Of a stretch of DNA of 64,000 bases, positions 26,922 through 35,513 are shown one piece after another. Source of the stretch: JAPSGM01 sp963777045 (GTDB lineage: Bacteria > Chloroflexota > Limnocylindria > QHBO01); contig CAVZPD010000028.1 in assembly GCA_963777045.1 (NCBI GenBank), forward strand, positions 1-64,000. The letters are read 5' to 3'. A model generated the notes under the pieces. The model was not told the DNA's origin, made no database searches, and was given only the letters and a program-made list of their open reading frames with translations. A program made the position numbers and the translations under genes. Position 1 is the first letter of the stretch; every line of letters begins with the position of its first letter.

Positions 26922-27841
26922 GGCCGGCGGCGGGGGAGCGAGAAGCCACTGGCGCCGGCAATCGCCGCCAGGACCAGTGCGCCGCCTGCGAGCTGCAGCA
27001 GCGAGAGCCGCTCCCCGAGAAGCAGCCACGCGCCGAGCGTGGCCGTCGGCGGGTTGAGCAGGAGGAACGCCGACGCGCGCCGGGCGGGAATGCGCCGCAT
27101 GCCGGTCACGACCAGGATCGCTGCCAGCGCTCCGGGTCCCACGGCCAGCCAGGCGACGCCGGCAGCGGCGTCGGGCCGCAGCGGATGCGCCAGGGCCGGC
27201 TCACCGAGGAGCGGCAGGAGCAAGCCGACCACAACGGCGGTCAGCCCCATCGTCCCGACCGCGACGGTTGGGCCGGGCAGGCCGTAGCCGGTCGACCATC
27301 GGCGCGAGAGCACCAGGAAGAGGCCGAAGAGGAGGGCCGCCACGAGGCCCACCGCGATGCCGGCCCCCGCATCACCGCCCGGCCGCAGCTCGCCAAGGAG
27401 CGCCGTGCCGGCCAGTGCCAGGGCCAGCGCGACCACGCTCCTGGCCTCCGGCCGCTCGCCCAGCAGCGGGATGGCGAGCACGGCGGCCAGCACCGCGTAG
27501 AGGCCGGCCACGAAGGCGGTGATCGTGGCCCCGGCGAGTGCGACGGCGGTGTTCATGGTCACGATAAAGGCGGGTCCGCCGAGGGTCGCCAGCACGAGCA
27601 GGCGCAGTCCCGCAGCCCGAGTCAGCCGCCGAGGACGCAGGGCGGGCACCAGCGGCAGCAGGAAGAGGGCGCCCATCGCCAGCACGCCCAGCAGGCCGCG
27701 CGTCGCCGCCGCACCGAGCGGCGTGAACGAGCGAAGCGCAAAGGCCGTGGCGACGTACGACGTCCCGTACAGGATCGCGGCGCCCGCCGAGGCGGACGCC
27801 CCCAGCGCGTCGAGGGCCGGCGTCCGGCTAGGGTTCGCCAG
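26918..27841 (-). CDS. EamA/DMT-family transporter without an orthodox start codon
   Basis: The protein is a ten-helix DMT permease. A standard start (GTG at 27685) would give 255 residues but removes the first helix of the first EamA repeat. The same frame continues upstream with clearly homologous sequence (LDALGASASAGAAILYG, SYVATAFALRSFTPLG) to a TGA near 27850, and contains no ATG, GTG or TTG. The only plausible starts are a CTG at 27839-27841, which overlaps the stop region of the neighbouring gene, or a lost start codon. With that CTG the protein is 307 residues, normal for the family. The substrate is unknown. Confidence 0.75.
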   Translation of the reverse strand: MANPSRTPALDALGASASAGAAILYGTSYVATAFALRSFTPLGAAATRGLLGVLAMGALFLLPLVPALRPRRLTRAAGLRLLVLATLGGPAFIVTMNTAVALAGATITAFVAGLYAVLAAVLAIPLLGERPEARSVVALALALAGTALLGELRPGGDAGAGIAVGLVAALLFGLFLVLSRRWSTGYGLPGPTVAVGTMGLTAVVVGLLLPLLGEPALAHPLRPDAAAGVAWLAVGPGALAAILVVTGMRRIPARRASAFLLLNPPTATLGAWLLLGERLSLLQLAGGALVLAAIAGASGFSLPRRRP

Positions 27842-28103
27842 CCGTGGTCAGGCGCCGTCGGGTCGTCACGTCGACCTGCGACTCGCGCCCCTCGTGGGCC
27901 GGATGCTCGACCAGCGCGATCAGGCGGCTGGCCATGAAGCGCCCGGTGCGCACCGGTGTCCCGCCGCGCGTGACCTCGCTCACCTCCACCACGCCGCGCG
28001 AGGTCGCCACCTCGATGCGGCGGCCGGCCCGCGTCGCCTCGATGACGAAGGTCTGCGTCCCCTGTCCCGTGTCCACGACGGCCTCGACCCGATCGCCCTT
28101 CAT
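27828..28103 (-). CDS. Conserved hypothetical small protein
   Basis: This 91-residue protein starts MKGDRVEAVVDTGQGTQTFV and is mostly beta-strand-like, alternating hydrophobic and charged residues with several Arg-Arg pairs. No domain is recognised. It overlaps by 14 bp the apparent beginning of the DMT transporter on the same strand, so the two are likely co-transcribed. The ATG at 28103 is chosen over upstream in-frame sequence that is Arg-rich and overlaps the divergent TauE promoter. Confidence 0.55.
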   Translation of the reverse strand: MKGDRVEAVVDTGQGTQTFVIEATRAGRRIEVATSRGVVEVSEVTRGGTPVRTGRFMASRLIALVEHPAHEGRESQVDVTTRRRLTTAGEP

Positions 28104-28195
28104 GCTGCGAATCCTAGGTTCGCGGGCTCCCGAGCGCCAGCGGCGCACTACCATGTGCGGCCGATGACGACTTCGTCCCCTGGGCCGATGCAGGC

Positions 28196-28963
28196 GTGAA
28201 CCTCCTCGAAATGGGGTTGATTGCCCTTGCCGGCGTTGCCGCGGGATCGATCAATGCCATCGTGGGCTCGGGCACGCTCGTGACCTTTCCGACGCTCCTG
28301 GCCCTCGGCTATGCGCCCTTGACGGCGAACGTTTCGAACACGGTTGGCCTCGTGCTGGGCTCGGCCAGCGGGGCCTACGGCTACCGGGCGGAGCTTTCGG
28401 GCCAGCGGCGGCGCGCCCGCCTCCTGCTCCCTGCGGGCGTGGCCGGCGGGCTCACCGGCGCGGCCCTGCTCCTCCTCCTGCCCTCCGGCACGTTCGAGCA
28501 GGTCGTCCCGTGGTTGATCCTGCTCGCCGTGGCGCTCGTGGCGCTGCAGAACACGCTCGCCGCGTGGATCGGCCGCTGGCGGCGGGCGATCAACCCGGAC
28601 GCCACGCACGAGGCGGAGCTCCTGGCCGTCGCCTCCGTCTACCTCACCGGAATCTACGGCGGCTACTTCGGCGCGGCGCAGGGCGTGATGCTGATCGCGG
28701 TGCTCGGCCTCTTCCTGCCGGACCTGCTGCAGCGGACGAACGCGATGAAGAACCTGGTGGCCTTCGCCGTGAACGGCGTGGCCGCGGTCGCCTTCGCGCT
28801 CTTCGCGCCGGTCGATTGGGGCGCGGTGCTTCCGCTCGCGGTGGGGGCGATCGCCGGCGGCTTCATCGGGGCGCGACTGGGCAGGAGGCTCCCCGCGCCG
28901 GTGCTGCGGACCGCGGTCATCGTCATCGGCACGGTGGTCGCCGTGCGGCTGCTCGTGGCCTGA
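28196..28963 (+). CDS. TauE/SafE-family sulfite/anion exporter
   Basis: This 255-residue membrane protein has eight predicted helices with the duplicated TauE pattern. The N-terminal repeat has AGSINAIVGSGTLVTFPTLLALG and the second repeat has YGGYFGAAQGVMLIAVLG, both family hallmarks. Members export sulfite, sulfoacetate or other organosulfur anions, but the substrate is not predictable here. It starts at GTG 28196, directly after a short leader. Confidence 0.88.
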   Translation: MNLLEMGLIALAGVAAGSINAIVGSGTLVTFPTLLALGYAPLTANVSNTVGLVLGSASGAYGYRAELSGQRRRARLLLPAGVAGGLTGAALLLLLPSGTFEQVVPWLILLAVALVALQNTLAAWIGRWRRAINPDATHEAELLAVASVYLTGIYGGYFGAAQGVMLIAVLGLFLPDLLQRTNAMKNLVAFAVNGVAAVAFALFAPVDWGAVLPLAVGAIAGGFIGARLGRRLPAPVLRTAVIVIGTVVAVRLLVA

Positions 28964-28986
28964 GCCTGGCACCCCCGTCCCGAGGG

Positions 28987-29556
28987 TCAGCCGACGCGCA
29001 GCAGCGTGCCGATGAGCGCCGCGGCGAGCGCCGCCGACCCGGCGATCACGACCAGGCGGATCCCGTCCTGCCACCAGATGCGGCGGGTCACCGAGGCCGT
29101 TGCCGAGCCGAGCCCGAAGAGGGCCAGGACCGACACGGAGACCGAGGCCACCAGCGCCGGCCCGATGGGCAGGATGAGGAACGGTGCCAGCGGCAGCAGC
29201 CCACCGGCGAGCGCCGCGAGGCCGGTCACGCCGGCAGCAGCGGCCGGGCCCAGCCGAGCGTCAGGTGCACGCTGCTCGCCGGGGTCGAGGTCCCGATTCT
29301 CCAGGTCGCGTTCCGCCCGCGTGGAGGTGTAGAGGACGCCGCCCATCGAGATCGATTCGGCGACGGCCGCCGCGGTACCGGCGAGCGCCACCAGGTCCGC
29401 GCGCCCGGCGCCGATCGTCACGCCCAGCACCACGGCCAGCACGTTGGTGAGGTTGTCCTGGGCTCCCATGAGGACCTCGCGAACCGTGGCGTGCTCCAGG
29501 AGCGCACGCCACGCGGCCTGCCCGCGATCCCATTCGATACTCGTCATGCACCCCAT
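28987..29556 (-). CDS. VIT1/CCC1-family metal transporter
   Basis: This 189-residue membrane protein matches the VIT/CCC1 family, which moves Fe2+ or Mn2+. The N-terminal helix contains GAQDNLTNVLAVVLGVTIG, corresponding to the family's metal-coordinating first helix (D, N). The region AESISMGGVLYTSTRAERDLE matches the second helix and the acidic cytosolic domain. A start at 29547 (MTSIEWDRG) is about as likely as 29556. It is convergent with the TauE gene. Confidence 0.85.
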   Translation of the reverse strand: MGCMTSIEWDRGQAAWRALLEHATVREVLMGAQDNLTNVLAVVLGVTIGAGRADLVALAGTAAAVAESISMGGVLYTSTRAERDLENRDLDPGEQRAPDARLGPAAAAGVTGLAALAGGLLPLAPFLILPIGPALVASVSVSVLALFGLGSATASVTRRIWWQDGIRLVVIAGSAALAAALIGTLLRVG

Positions 29557-29669
29557 GCTGCCGAGCCACGAGCCGCAAAGGCAGGGCCGAATGGCACGCC
29601 GCCAGCCGGTCGATACCGCCCGTGGCGCCCAGCCGCTCGGCCTGCGAACGGCGGGATATCATCGGGGCC

Positions 29670-30134
29670 ATGAGCCGGGCGCGACGTTCATCGGTCCTGT
29701 TCGATCTGTTCGCTGCCAGCCAGCGCGTCCGGTCGCTGCTGGCCGCGGCCATGGCGGGATCCGGCCTCCGCGCCGACGAGTACGCGGTCTACAGCGCGCT
29801 GTTCGAATTCGGACCAATCTCGCCAACGGAGCTGGCGAGAGCGGTCGGGATGCCGCCGACCACCGTCTCCCACTACATCCGCGAGATGCGCGAGCGGCGC
29901 CACATCGAGGAGGAGACGAACCCGCGCGACGCTCGATCGCGAATGCTTCGGCTGAGCGCCACCGGTCGGGCCGCCCACCGTCGGGCGAACCAGGCGTTCG
30001 AGGCGGCCTACCTGCGTTTCGTGCGACGGCTCCCCGACGCGGGCACGGCGCAGCGCTCGCTCGAGGAGATCGAGACAGCGGCAGAAGGCGCCCTCGAGGA
30101 GCTGGAGCAGGACGCCCAGGGGCGAGCGGTCTGA
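29670..30134 (+). CDS. MarR-family transcriptional regulator
   Basis: This 154-residue winged-helix regulator contains the helix-turn-helix PTELARAVGMPPTTVSHYIREM and the wing NPRDARSRMLRLSATG. It starts at ATG 29670. The next gene on the strand encodes an S41 peptidase lipoprotein, and a strong palindrome lies between them (30156-30173). The regulator therefore probably controls the peptidase and possibly a readthrough transcript. Confidence 0.88.
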   Translation: MSRARRSSVLFDLFAASQRVRSLLAAAMAGSGLRADEYAVYSALFEFGPISPTELARAVGMPPTTVSHYIREMRERRHIEEETNPRDARSRMLRLSATGRAAHRRANQAFEAAYLRFVRRLPDAGTAQRSLEEIETAAEGALEELEQDAQGRAV

Positions 30135-30155
30135 ACCACCGCGGTCCGGGACGGG

Positions 30156-30173
30156 TACTACCAACTGGTAGTA
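30156..30173. promoter_or_regulatory. Palindromic operator TACTACCA-N2-TGGTAGTA
   Basis: Perfect 8-bp arms separated by 2 bp lie 21 bp before the S41 peptidase start and 21 bp after the marR stop. Size and position fit a MarR dimer binding site controlling the peptidase gene. Confidence 0.6.
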
Positions 30174-30194
30174 GTTAGACGAGGATGACCCTGC

Positions 30195-31520
30195 ATGCCC
30201 GCTCAACCGGCGCGACGCCTTGCCTTGATCCCGATCCTCCTGCTCCTGAGCGCCTGCGCGACAAACGTGCCATCTCCCCCCTCCGGTGGGGTGACGGGGA
30301 ACCAGCGGCCATCGGCGGGTGCGTCGACCGGTCCCGCATCGAGCCTGGAAGCGGCGCAAGCCGAGCTCGACCATGCCCTGCAGCGGCTCGAGGCGATTCA
30401 CCCCGAGCCATTTCACGCGGCGGACCGCGCGACCTTCGTCGCGGAGCTCGAGGAGCTCAAGCGCCAGCTGCCCGGGTTGACCGCCGATGAAGCCGCGGTC
30501 CGCCTGATGCGGACCTGGGCCCTCCTGGCCACGGAGCGCGACGGCCACCAGTTCGCGCTGCCGCTCGACGACGAATCGGATCCGATCCTGCCGATTCGGG
30601 TCTACGAGTTCGCCGACGGCGTCTTCGTGACCGATGCGATGCCGCCCTACCAGGACCTGGTCGGCAACCGCATCACCGCGGTGGGGGAGACGGGCATCGA
30701 CGCGGTCCTCGACCTCCTCGAGCCGCTCGTGCCCCGCGACGGGCCGGCCACCGTGGCAGCCTTTCGCCCGCTCTACCTGCTCCACGCGGTCGTCCTGCGC
30801 GGGCTCGGGCTGACCGGCGAAGGGCCGATCGCGATCAGCCTGGAGGGACCGGCCGGACCGCTGCAGGCGGACCTGGAGCCGGTGCCGTCGGCGGAGTTCC
30901 GCGCCTGGGCCGGCTGGCTCCCGTTCACCGGCCTGCCGCCCCGCGACGGCCTGCGACACACGCAGCCCGCCGACGCCAACCTCAGCGTGGAGCTGCTCGA
31001 CGAGGCCACGGTGTACGCGCGCTACCGGCAGGTGCAGCGGGTGGACGCCGCGGCGCTGCGGCAGCTCGTCGAGCTGGCCGCCAGGCCATCGCTCCAACGC
31101 GTGGTCGTTGATCTTCGGCAGAATCCGGGGGGCGACAATTTCACGTATCCGCCACTCGTCACGGCGCTCCGGGACGCGGCGATCGACCAGCCCGGTCGCC
31201 TGTTCGTGCTGACCGACCGTGTGACGTTCTCTGCGGCCGCCAACTTCGCGACCGTGGTCGAGCAGTCGACCAACGCCACCTTCGCCGGCGAGCCGATGGG
31301 CGGCGGCCTCAACTTCTGGGACGACGTCGACTGGATCAGCCTGCCCGACTTCGTGCTCCCGATGCGCATCGCCATCAGCACGCGATACTGGGAGAAGTCG
31401 ACGCCGGACGATCCGCGACTGACGATTGAGCCGGACCTGGCGTTGCCAGTGCTCTCGGTGGACTACTTCGCGGGGCGCGATCCGACCCTCGCCGCCGTGA
31501 TGGGGAGCGAGGAGCCCTAG
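30195..31520 (+). CDS. S41-family peptidase lipoprotein
   Basis: This 441-residue lipoprotein has a signal peptide with lipobox LLSAC (Cys about residue 20). It contains the S41/tail-specific protease core: VVVDLRQNPGGDN around residues 302-314 and the catalytic-Ser-type motif VTFSAAANFA around 343-352, followed by a Lys/Glu-bearing GEPMGGGLNFW region. No PDZ domain is obvious. It probably acts on the outer face of the membrane. It is preceded by a MarR gene and a palindromic operator, and it shares its stop CTAG with the convergent MFS gene. Confidence 0.82.
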   Translation: MPAQPARRLALIPILLLLSACATNVPSPPSGGVTGNQRPSAGASTGPASSLEAAQAELDHALQRLEAIHPEPFHAADRATFVAELEELKRQLPGLTADEAAVRLMRTWALLATERDGHQFALPLDDESDPILPIRVYEFADGVFVTDAMPPYQDLVGNRITAVGETGIDAVLDLLEPLVPRDGPATVAAFRPLYLLHAVVLRGLGLTGEGPIAISLEGPAGPLQADLEPVPSAEFRAWAGWLPFTGLPPRDGLRHTQPADANLSVELLDEATVYARYRQVQRVDAAALRQLVELAARPSLQRVVVDLRQNPGGDNFTYPPLVTALRDAAIDQPGRLFVLTDRVTFSAAANFATVVEQSTNATFAGEPMGGGLNFWDDVDWISLPDFVLPMRIAISTRYWEKSTPDDPRLTIEPDLALPVLSVDYFAGRDPTLAAVMGSEEP

Positions 31521-32851
31521 GACCGCCCGCCGGGCGGGACGGAGCCGACGGGATGCGCCGGCGTCGCCTCACCCGGCTGGCCCGTCGCCGTCGCATCGCC
31601 AGCCCCGGGGGGTGTGGCGTCGGGGAGCTCCCGTCGCCGAAGCATCCGCACGCTCGGGACGAGCAAGACGCCGATGTTGGCGACGATGCCGATGCCGGCG
31701 GCGATCAGGAGGGTATCCGGCAGGCCGATCGCCTCCGACATCGGTCCCACCGCCGCGTAGGCGATGGGCTGCAGGATCAGCGACAGCATCCAGTCGTAGG
31801 AGCTGACCCTGCCCAGGACCGCCTGCGGGATGTGCTGCTGGAGCATCGTGTCCCAGAAGGCATTGCTGATCACCACGCCCGCGATCGTCACCATGGCACC
31901 CAGCGCGATCACCGGGGCGGGGAAGGGCGGGATCAGCAGCAGCAGCTCAATGGTCGCCGCGGCCATGAGCAGGAATCCGGGGACGAGCGGCCGCGATGGC
32001 TTCCAGCGCAGGCTGATCGCCCCTCCGGCCAGGCCGCCGACCGCGCCGCCGGTCACGATGATGCCCCACGCGGCTGCGCCGCCGAGCTGCCGAGCAGCGA
32101 CGATGGGCCCGAGCACCTGGAAGGCTCCGAGGGCCGCGTTCGAGAGTGCGAATGCGCCGATGGCGGCCATCACCCATGACCGCGCCGCGACCTCCCGCCA
32201 GCCCGTTGCGAGCTCGGCGACGAAGGATCGCCGCTCCTCGATCGGTCGCACCGGCACGCGCATCTGCAGCAGGAACGCGCCGCTCACGGCGAAGCTGACC
32301 CCGTCCGCGGCGAAGGCCCAACCGGGACCGACGGTGGCCACCATGGCGCCCGCCACCAGGGGCCCGAAGACGTGGGCCGCGCTCTGCGAGATGCTGACCA
32401 GGGCGTTCGCCTGCTGGAGCCGCTCCCGGCTCACCACCTGCGGCATGAGGCCGACGGTCGCCGGCGTGAAGAACGCCGCGGCACCACCCATGACCACCGC
32501 CAGGCCGATGAGGTGCCAGACCTGGCCGTGCCCGGTGATGAGGATGGTGGAGACGATCGCCTGGGTGATTGCGCGGACCGCGTCGCAGGCGACCATCAGC
32601 GTGCGACGGGGGAGGCGGTCGGACCAAACGCCGCCGGCCAGCATCAGGACGACGCGCGGGATGGTGAAGGCGGCGAAGACGAGGCCCAGGTCGCCGGCTG
32701 TGCCGCCGACCTTCAGGACGGCGAACGCGAGCGCCACGCCGACGAGCGCATCGCCGAGCGCAGACGCCGACTGGCCGATCCAGAGCAGCCGGAAGTCGCG
32801 CTCCGACAGCGCATCGGTGGAGTCGCGCAGGAAGCTCCCGATCCGCCCCAT
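31517..32851 (-). CDS. MFS transporter (MFS_3-like)
   Basis: This 444-residue transporter has about 12 helices. The N-terminal sequence RDFRLLWIGQSASALGDALVGVALAFAVL and the loop GGVWSDRLPRRTLMVACDAVRA are typical of the MFS_3/EntS-like exporters. Such proteins export siderophores, macrolides or other hydrophobic compounds; the substrate is unknown. It appears to be monocistronic. Confidence 0.88.
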   Translation of the reverse strand: MGRIGSFLRDSTDALSERDFRLLWIGQSASALGDALVGVALAFAVLKVGGTAGDLGLVFAAFTIPRVVLMLAGGVWSDRLPRRTLMVACDAVRAITQAIVSTILITGHGQVWHLIGLAVVMGGAAAFFTPATVGLMPQVVSRERLQQANALVSISQSAAHVFGPLVAGAMVATVGPGWAFAADGVSFAVSGAFLLQMRVPVRPIEERRSFVAELATGWREVAARSWVMAAIGAFALSNAALGAFQVLGPIVAARQLGGAAAWGIIVTGGAVGGLAGGAISLRWKPSRPLVPGFLLMAAATIELLLLIPPFPAPVIALGAMVTIAGVVISNAFWDTMLQQHIPQAVLGRVSSYDWMLSLILQPIAYAAVGPMSEAIGLPDTLLIAAGIGIVANIGVLLVPSVRMLRRRELPDATPPGAGDATATGQPGEATPAHPVGSVPPGGRS

Positions 32852-32892
32852 CCGGGGAGGAGCCTAGCAGCGCCGCCGGGTCGAAGAGAGAG

Positions 32893-33381
32893 CTATGACG
32901 CGCCGGCGTCCGTCAGCGGAGCTGAGCGACGGTAGTGGCCGTCGAACGCCGTCTCCCATGCTCGGCCGTCCGCGGAGGTCTCCCAGTGCTGCCGCACGTG
33001 GTCCGGATCGCCATCGACCACGGACCAGCTGATCCGGTGCCGAACCGTGGTCTGCTCGCCGGGAAGCGGCGCCTCGCCCTCCAGCACCATGACGCCCCTC
33101 TCCCGGAGCCCGCCGTCGAGCAGCAGCAGGGTGCCGCTAGAGTCGATCCAGGTCTGGTGCCAGGACCTGCGCAGCGGGGACCACGTGCTCAGGCTCGTCC
33201 CGCGCAGACCGCGCACGCCACGCCACTCCTCGCGCAGGCCGCACCCGCTCACGACGCGGCTGATCGTGTTCCGCCCGACGAGCTCGCCAGCCGGGCTGTG
33301 GACGTCCCACTCGCCCAGCCAGAAGTCGAACTGTCGGTAGCCGGCTTCCTCGCAGGCCGCCTCGTTGGCTGGATCTGCCAT
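32893..33381 (-). CDS. DUF1579-like protein
   Basis: This 162-residue soluble protein has the opening YRQFDFWLGEWDVHSPAGELVGRNTISRVVSGCGLREEW, which matches the DUF1579/heme-binding-like lipocalin-type family. The rest is beta-rich with conserved Trp residues (WHQTWIDSSGTLLLLDGG). The function is not established. The start at 33381 (MADPANEAACEEAG) is favoured; an MCMADP start nine bases upstream is possible. Confidence 0.7.
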   Translation of the reverse strand: MADPANEAACEEAGYRQFDFWLGEWDVHSPAGELVGRNTISRVVSGCGLREEWRGVRGLRGTSLSTWSPLRRSWHQTWIDSSGTLLLLDGGLRERGVMVLEGEAPLPGEQTTVRHRISWSVVDGDPDHVRQHWETSADGRAWETAFDGHYRRSAPLTDAGAS

Positions 33382-33467
33382 GCACATACCTACTCGTGGC
33401 GTGGGCCGCAACGTTCATGCTTCCGGCCCGACTGACGCCGCGCCAGGGGCGCCGGTAGGCTGTGCGG

Positions 33468-33989
33468 ATGTACAGCCTGGGCAGGTGGCTGCTCGATACG
33501 ATACCGGGTGTCGTCGCCATGCTGGGCCTGGTGATGCTCGGCAGCCTGCTGCTCGCCAGCGTGCGCGGCCGCGCCCGCTGGCGCTCGGCCGCAGCGGACG
33601 GCTTGCTCCTCGCCGCGCTGGGCCTGGTCGTCCTCTTCACCCTGCTGCCGGCGCGCCTCGGGGAGCAGCCCGATCGTGTCAACCTGCTGCCGTTCCGCGA
33701 CCTCATCTGGGCGATGCAGGGGCGCGTGGACCTGGGCCTCGCCATCGCCGGCCTGCTGGGGAACCTGGCCCTCTTCGTGCCCCTCGGCCTGGCGCTCGCA
33801 GTCCGTCACCCGGCGCGGCCGACGCTCCAGCTCATCGGTGCCGGGCTGGCCGTCTCGGTGGCCGTCGAGGCCGGCCAGGCCCTGCTGAACATCGGCCGGC
33901 TGGCAGACGTGACGGATCTCCTGCTCAACACCCTGGGGGCGGCTGGAGGCATATGGCTGTGGCGGTCCCTGAGTCCCGCGGCGTATTGA
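33468..33989 (+). CDS. VanZ-family membrane protein
   Basis: This 173-residue protein has four to five membrane helices and the VanZ signature: a hydrophobic helix followed by PDRVNLLPFRDLIWAMQG, then LLGNLALFVPLGLAL and VAVEAGQALLNIGRLADVTDLLLNTLGAAGG. VanZ homologues are linked to glycopeptide and lipid-envelope phenotypes, but biochemical function is unclear. Its stop overlaps the first of two direct repeats that precede the toxin-antitoxin genes. Confidence 0.88.
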   Translation: MYSLGRWLLDTIPGVVAMLGLVMLGSLLLASVRGRARWRSAAADGLLLAALGLVVLFTLLPARLGEQPDRVNLLPFRDLIWAMQGRVDLGLAIAGLLGNLALFVPLGLALAVRHPARPTLQLIGAGLAVSVAVEAGQALLNIGRLADVTDLLLNTLGAAGGIWLWRSLSPAAY

Positions 33990-34005
33990 CCGGCAGTATG
34001 ACCGG
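33986..34005 (+). promoter_or_regulatory. Direct repeats TGACCGGC before the antitoxin gene
   Basis: TGACCGGC occurs at 33986-33993 and 33998-34005, 12 bp apart, about 16 bp before the antitoxin ATG. This is the expected place for the autorepression operator of an Xre-RES toxin-antitoxin operon. Confidence 0.5.
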
Positions 34006-34020
34006 CGATAGGCTGACGGC

Positions 34021-34335
34021 ATGGCGACCTCATCGGCACTGGCCCAGTTGCCCGCCCGCGTCATCTCCGAGGCAACCGGCGCGAACGTCCGAACCGTCGA
34101 GCGCTGGCGAGCCGGCAGTGGACCGCGCAGGCGGGTCTACCGGATGCGGCTGGATGACCTGTCGGCCACGCTCGAGATGCTCGGCGACGGCATGAGCGCA
34201 CGAGGTCGCCAGGCATGGCTCACCGCGCGCAGCGCGCACCTCGGCTGGCGCCGCCCGATCGATCTCCTCGCCAGCGGCGAGTTCGACGTCGTGCGCGGTG
34301 CGGCACTGGCCTACGCCGCCGGGGACGTGACCTGA
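34021..34335 (+). CDS. Xre/MbcA/ParS-type antitoxin
   Basis: This 104-residue protein has an N-terminal DNA-binding-like segment (ISEATGANVRTVERWRAGSGP, a helix-turn-helix of the ParS type). The C-terminal antitoxin-like region ends RRPIDLLASGEFDVVRGAALAYAAGDV, the family's toxin-binding motif. It is followed 20 bp later by a RES-domain gene, the usual toxin partner. The pair would neutralise the toxin and repress its own promoter; direct repeats upstream fit this. Confidence 0.82.
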   Translation: MATSSALAQLPARVISEATGANVRTVERWRAGSGPRRRVYRMRLDDLSATLEMLGDGMSARGRQAWLTARSAHLGWRRPIDLLASGEFDVVRGAALAYAAGDVT

Positions 34336-34355
34336 AGCGGGGACGCCTTGCGCCG

Positions 34356-34847
34356 GTGGGGCGGCTACGGGCACGGGTGTGGCGCCAGACCGCGATCCAG
34401 GTGCCCGGTTGCCTGCCGCCGCGGCAGCCGGCGCCGCACGCCGGGCGATTCCATGGCGTCGGCGACCCGTGGCCGCTCTACGCGTCGCTGGATCTCGACA
34501 CGATGTGGGCCGAGTGGGCGCGCGCGACGGGCGGCGCGGTCGCGCTCGACGATGACCCACGCTGGGTGTGCACCCTCGACCTGGATCTCGTCGTGCTGGA
34601 CCTGCGCGACGCTTCGACCCGACGAGCGCTCGGCGTGGAGCTGGACGAGCTGGTGGGAGACTGGTCACCGTCGGTGCCGAACGATGCCGCCATGCGCGTT
34701 GCCGCCGCCGCTCGTGCCCTGGGCGTGGACGGGATGGTCGTTCCCAGCGCCGCACGTGACGGAGGGTGGAACGTGGCCGTGCTGCCACACGCCTTCGAGC
34801 GCGTTGAGCTCGCCAGTCGGCGCCGTGGGCGGCGGCGGCAGGGCTAG
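34356..34847 (+). CDS. RES-domain toxin
   Basis: This 163-residue protein carries a RES domain: LRARVWRQTA near the start, HAGRFHGVGDPWPLYASLDLDTMWAEW, and GVDGMVVPSAARDGGWNVAVLP. RES toxins degrade NAD+ (phosphorylase or hydrolase activity), as shown for MbcT and related toxins. The Arg, Tyr, Glu and Ser residues of the active site fall in the expected motifs, but their roles are inferred. The start is uncertain: GTG 34356 is used; a CTG at 34332 would overlap the antitoxin stop by 3 bp. Confidence 0.8.
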   Translation: MGRLRARVWRQTAIQVPGCLPPRQPAPHAGRFHGVGDPWPLYASLDLDTMWAEWARATGGAVALDDDPRWVCTLDLDLVVLDLRDASTRRALGVELDELVGDWSPSVPNDAAMRVAAAARALGVDGMVVPSAARDGGWNVAVLPHAFERVELASRRRGRRRQG

Positions 34848-34850
34848 GGT

Positions 34851-35435
34851 ATGCGCATGCCAGCGGGGCGCATCGAGGTTGTCACGGGGCCGATGTTCGC
34901 CGGCAAGACGGAGGAGCTGCTGCGCCGCGTGCGGCGAGCGGAGATTGCCGGGCAGCGCGTCGTGGTCCTGACGCATGCCATCGACGCGCGCAGTGGGGCG
35001 AACCGCGTCGCCTCGCACGCCGGGCAGGCCGCAAAGTCCATCGCCGTCGCATCCGCGACCGACATCGTGGATGCCGTGCCGGACGGGACCGACCTCCTCG
35101 CGATCGACGAGGCGCACTTCTTCGGGTCGGAGCTGATCCCCGTCGTCGCATCGCTTGCCGGTCGCGGGTTGCACGTGCTGGTCGCCGGCCTGGACGTGAC
35201 CTACGACGGGACGCCGTACGAGCCGATGCCGTCGCTGATGGCGCTCGCCGAGTCGGTGACGAAGCTGACCGCCATCTGCACCGTGTGCGGCGCCGATGCC
35301 GTCTTCCACGCCCGGGTTGAGCCGGCCACGGTACCGGCCACGCAGCCGGATCCCTCGCACGTTGGCGGAGCAGAGAAGTACCAGGCCCGCTGTCGCCGCC
35401 ACTTCCGCATGTCACCCGCGGGGAGTGGCAGCTGA
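34851..35435 (+). CDS. tdk: Thymidine kinase
   Basis: This 194-residue enzyme phosphorylates thymidine to dTMP in the salvage pathway. It has Walker A GPMFAGKTEELLRRVRR (residues about 13-29), LLAIDEAHFF as Walker B/lid, VLVAGLDVTYDG near the active site, and a zinc-binding pair CTVCG with a later Cys-Arg-Arg-His. The length is normal for bacterial type II thymidine kinases. It lies 3 bp after the toxin gene, but that adjacency is probably incidental. Confidence 0.93.
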   Translation: MRMPAGRIEVVTGPMFAGKTEELLRRVRRAEIAGQRVVVLTHAIDARSGANRVASHAGQAAKSIAVASATDIVDAVPDGTDLLAIDEAHFFGSELIPVVASLAGRGLHVLVAGLDVTYDGTPYEPMPSLMALAESVTKLTAICTVCGADAVFHARVEPATVPATQPDPSHVGGAEKYQARCRRHFRMSPAGSGS

Positions 35436-35513
35436 CGTTCCGCCAAGGGCACACCGTGACGGCCGGCAGGAAGCCTGCAGCACACCAGGCGGCGTGATGA
35501 CCTGCTCATCCTG

